A DNA stretch of 32,923 bases from Oceanospirillaceae bacterium. Lineage in GTDB: Bacteria; Pseudomonadota; Gammaproteobacteria; Pseudomonadales; Balneatricaceae. Below, piece by piece: positions 30,790 to 32,923 of the stretch (positions are counted from its first letter, which is position 1; the number at the start of each line of letters is the position of its first letter). Below the pieces are notes generated by a model. That model saw nothing but the letters and a program-made list of their open reading frames with translations. It searched no databases and was not told where the DNA came from. The position numbers were made by a program, and so were the translations under genes. The stretch covers positions 240,988 through 273,910 of the forward strand of contig DPHB01000026.1 of the NCBI GenBank assembly GCA_003521845.1. Direction: 5' to 3'.

Positions 30790-32376
30790 CTAAGCCTTCT
30801 TTACCCTGACATCCGCATCCGCTAACAGAGCCAAGCTTTCATCAGCAAAACCAACCCCGGCTTCCGTGTAAAAGTTAAAAATACGGTCGATACCACAGCC
30901 AGCCAACTCGTCAACTTGATCTTCATAGCGTGCAATAGCGACTACCTTGCCTTGGTAACTACAAGCCTGTAGCTGCTCTTGAATGTTCTCAATATCGGCA
31001 ATCTGAGGTAGAGCAATCAATACTAGCCTGATCTGCTCCAACTTCATACCTTGCCATAAATCAACATCCTCACCATCACCGTATAAAACCCGCTCACCTT
31101 TACTCAACAAATGCTTGGCACGGGCTTCGTCACTGTCCATACCCCATACTTTTTCGACTAGTTGACGTGATAAGGCTGCATAGGTAGCACGCCCAACCCG
31201 ACCCATACCTACTACCAACACTTCAGCTTCCGGTGGTAACTGGCATACATCATCATAATTACGGTCATACTCAAAGCGGGTAATAAAGCCCTTAAACACA
31301 CGATATATGGTATGCGAGAAGCGGTAACTAATGCTGGTAATGACAAATGATACGGCCACCGCCAAAGCTAAAATTACCAGCCACTCGGCGGCCAGCCAGC
31401 CAAAACTGATACACAAGGCAATTACAATCAAACCGAACTCGCTATAGTTACCCAACACCAAAGAATTGAGGTAGGAGGTACGAGCACGCTGACCCAATAA
31501 ACCATGGAAATTAAAGAACAAGAAACTCTTTATTGGAATCAACAAGGCCAAGAACATAGCCACGACTAACATGTCCGCGGTGGGCAAAGCCGTAAAACCA
31601 ATAGACAAGAAAAAGCCAATCAAAAACAAATCTTTAAAGCTCATCAAAGAACGATACAGTTCGTAAGACTTGTATGTACCACTGAGAATGATACCAGCCA
31701 CCAAGGCACCAAGATCACCTTTTATACCCAGCGCATAAAACAATTCATAGCCACCAAAGGCCAAGAAAAAACCCGCCAAAGGTAATAACTCATCATGCCC
31801 TACTTTTTCTAGAAACAAGGACAATGGCTTACGCAAGAACACCAAACCAAACAGTGCCAGGGCCCATACAGAAGGTTCTTGGCCAGTAGCAATCACCATA
31901 AACACGACGGCCACAATATCTTGTACGACCAGAATACCCACGGCTAGCTTGCCATGACGACTCTTTATGTCGCCGCTGCTCTCCAGCACCTTCACCACAC
32001 ACACTGTGGAACTAAAACTCAAAGCAAAGCCAATAAGCACAGCCGTCTGCCAATCCATACCAGCAAAATAGCTCATGCCATACGTGATAGGTAACATGGC
32101 CAGAGCGGTAAAGGTGACAATCCACAGCAGCATATTACTGACGGCACCACCCCACACAGCGGTCTTTAACAAATCCCGCACATTGAGTTTCAAACCAATA
32201 GTAAATAGCATCAAGGTGATGCCTAGGTCTGACAAAATCTGCAAGGTGTCGCTGCTTTCAATACCAGCAAAATTCAGTAAAAAGCCCGCAACCAGATAGC
32301 CAATCAACGGCGGTAAGCCAGCACTGCGCGCCAACACACCAAATACAAAAGCAAATAAAATCCAGAAGAAATCCAT
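30790..32376 (-). CDS. Kef-type cation:proton antiporter (CPA2 family) with TrkA-N domain
   Basis: This 528-residue membrane protein has about 12 hydrophobic segments over the first 370 residues, then a cytosolic Rossmann TrkA-N/RCK domain opening VLVVGMGRVGRATYAAL. The membrane part has the Kef-like GYLVAGFLLNFAGI, GITLMLFTIGLKL, FALSFSSTVCVVKVLE and VVQDIVAVVF. It probably exchanges K+ or Na+ for H+, gated by nucleotide binding. It is not clearly KefB or KefC, since the glutathione-site residues cannot be judged here. The ATG at 32376 is chosen for its hydrophobic opening MDFFWILFAFVFG; a TTG 7 codons earlier is open. It stands between smpB and ssrA. Confidence 0.92.
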   Translation of the reverse strand: MDFFWILFAFVFGVLARSAGLPPLIGYLVAGFLLNFAGIESSDTLQILSDLGITLMLFTIGLKLNVRDLLKTAVWGGAVSNMLLWIVTFTALAMLPITYGMSYFAGMDWQTAVLIGFALSFSSTVCVVKVLESSGDIKSRHGKLAVGILVVQDIVAVVFMVIATGQEPSVWALALFGLVFLRKPLSLFLEKVGHDELLPLAGFFLAFGGYELFYALGIKGDLGALVAGIILSGTYKSYELYRSLMSFKDLFLIGFFLSIGFTALPTADMLVVAMFLALLIPIKSFLFFNFHGLLGQRARTSYLNSLVLGNYSEFGLIVIALCISFGWLAAEWLVILALAVAVSFVITSISYRFSHTIYRVFKGFITRFEYDRNYDDVCQLPPEAEVLVVGMGRVGRATYAALSRQLVEKVWGMDSDEARAKHLLSKGERVLYGDGEDVDLWQGMKLEQIRLVLIALPQIADIENIQEQLQACSYQGKVVAIARYEDQVDELAGCGIDRIFNFYTEAGVGFADESLALLADADVRVKKA

Positions 32377-32427
32377 AATTACAGCATCATTTAACAAGTT
32401 GTTACGGGTATATTAAAACTAGCTTAT

Positions 32428-32433
32428 ATTATA
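32428..32433 (-). promoter_or_regulatory. Candidate -10 of the Kef-type gene
   Basis: A perfect TATAAT on the minus strand lies about 51 bases before ATG 32376. No convincing -35 is visible. The 193-base region to ssrA otherwise contains only the divergent ssrA promoter and a short GCACTT tandem repeat near 32509. Confidence 0.4.
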
Positions 32434-32547
32434 CCTTTAATCTCTCAGCAAGGCGCGTTTTTGTACCAAGTCACTAACCACAATCAATATAAATGCAAAA
32501 ATCTAAGCACTTGAAGCACTTAGCCTCTGCCCCCATACAGTTATTAC

Positions 32548-32556
32548 TGCTACAAT
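32548..32556 (+). promoter_or_regulatory. Extended -10 promoter of ssrA
   Basis: TGC-TACAAT forms an extended -10 (hexamer 32551-32556). The start would be near 32563, within a few bases of the mature tmRNA 5' end. No -35 is recognisable, which extended -10 promoters can tolerate. Confidence 0.6.
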
Positions 32557-32569
32557 AGCAGCCTACTTT

Positions 32570-32923
32570 GGGGATGACTGGTTTCGACGCTGGTTACAAA
32601 CCCTGCGGTGCATGTCGAGATCGCTTGGTATCTCGTAAATAAAACCCTGCAAACATTTAGTCGCAAACGACGAAAACTACGCACTAGCGGCCTAAATCCC
32701 GCTTACACTGAGCACCAGATGCCTGTAAATGGTTGCAAAGTGGCACGCAGAACAGGATCGTGTGGAACTCTCGCTCGTGGGTGAAGCACTAAAATAAATC
32801 GAGATCGCCCTATACACCCTGACTTTCGGGTCGTTGTGGGTTAAAACAATAGAAAGATCTAAACATGTAGAGCCAATGGCAGAGGACTGACGGACGGGGG
32901 TTCGACTCCCCCCATCTCCACCA
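32570..32923 (+). ncRNA. ssrA: Transfer-messenger RNA (tmRNA)
   Basis: This 354-base gene is complete. It opens GGGGATGACTGGTTTCGACG and closes with a T arm (GGTTCGACTCC), an acceptor strand CATCTCC and an encoded CCA at the last base of the window. The 5' and 3' ends pair as the tRNA-like acceptor stem. The tag reading frame at 32663-32695 encodes ANDENYALAA followed by TAA, identical to the E. coli tag and ending in the ALAA degron for ClpXP. The partner smpB lies 1.8 kb upstream. Confidence 0.97.
32663..32695 (+). other. tmRNA proteolysis tag reading frame
   Basis: Ten codons plus TAA inside ssrA encode ANDENYALAA. The resume codon is GCA at 32663. The frame is read after the stalled ribosome switches to tmRNA. 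Confidence 0.95.

Overview
The window is a chromosomal segment of a gammaproteobacterium, most likely a marine, mid-GC member of the Pseudomonadales/Oceanospirillales type. The genus cannot be fixed from the sequence. The evidence is gene order: the minus-strand run recN | grpE-dnaK-dnaJ-dapB ... carA-carB-greA | yhbY | rlmE-ftsH-folP-glmM-tpiA-secG-tRNA-Leu(GAG)-tRNA-fMet matches, from memory, the layout in Pseudomonas, including tpiA between glmM and secG. recN-bamE-(rnfH-ratA)-smpB...ssrA is the general gammaproteobacterial layout. The tmRNA tag reads ANDENYALAA, the same as in E. coli.

Region by region: 1-313 holds the 5' half of an initiator tRNA with its own promoter, and a complete tRNA-Leu(GAG), separated by a terminator. 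321-6717 (minus) carries protein export, glycolysis, peptidoglycan precursor, folate, membrane proteolysis and 23S rRNA methylation genes. 6870-7172 is yhbY on the plus strand. 7262-12149 (minus) is carA-carB-greA, with a strong promoter and a terminator-like hairpin in the leader. 12391-21595 is an accessory block inserted between carA and dapB. It contains prkA-yeaH-spoVR (stress-linked kinase / VWA protein / SpoVR), a three-gene cassette (methyltransferase, C4 zinc-finger TraR/DksA-like protein, DUF3291 protein), an enolase-superfamily hydroxyproline-betaine-epimerase-like enzyme, a Tat-exported agmatine-deiminase-like enzyme, and a YtoQ-family protein. A cold-shock gene (21876-22082) lies beside dapB.

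22214-26945 is the grpE-dnaK-dnaJ chaperone operon plus dapB, driven by a near-perfect heat-shock sigma-32 promoter. 27115-28865 is recN with a LexA-type box over its -10. 29042-30736 holds bamE, ratA/rnfH and smpB. 30790-32376 is a Kef-type cation/proton antiporter, and 32570-32923 is the complete ssrA gene, ending exactly at the window edge.

Most genes are housekeeping and show no damage. I saw no transposase, CRISPR array, prophage or toxin-antitoxin pair. No stretch over 300 bases lacks a gene. The points most worth a second look are regulatory: the carAB leader, the prkA 5' UTR hairpin, the possibly leaderless smpB, the hairpins between dnaK and dnaJ, and the make-up of the accessory block. 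Several genes use TTG or GTG starts, supported by Shine-Dalgarno spacing and family alignment recalled from memory.
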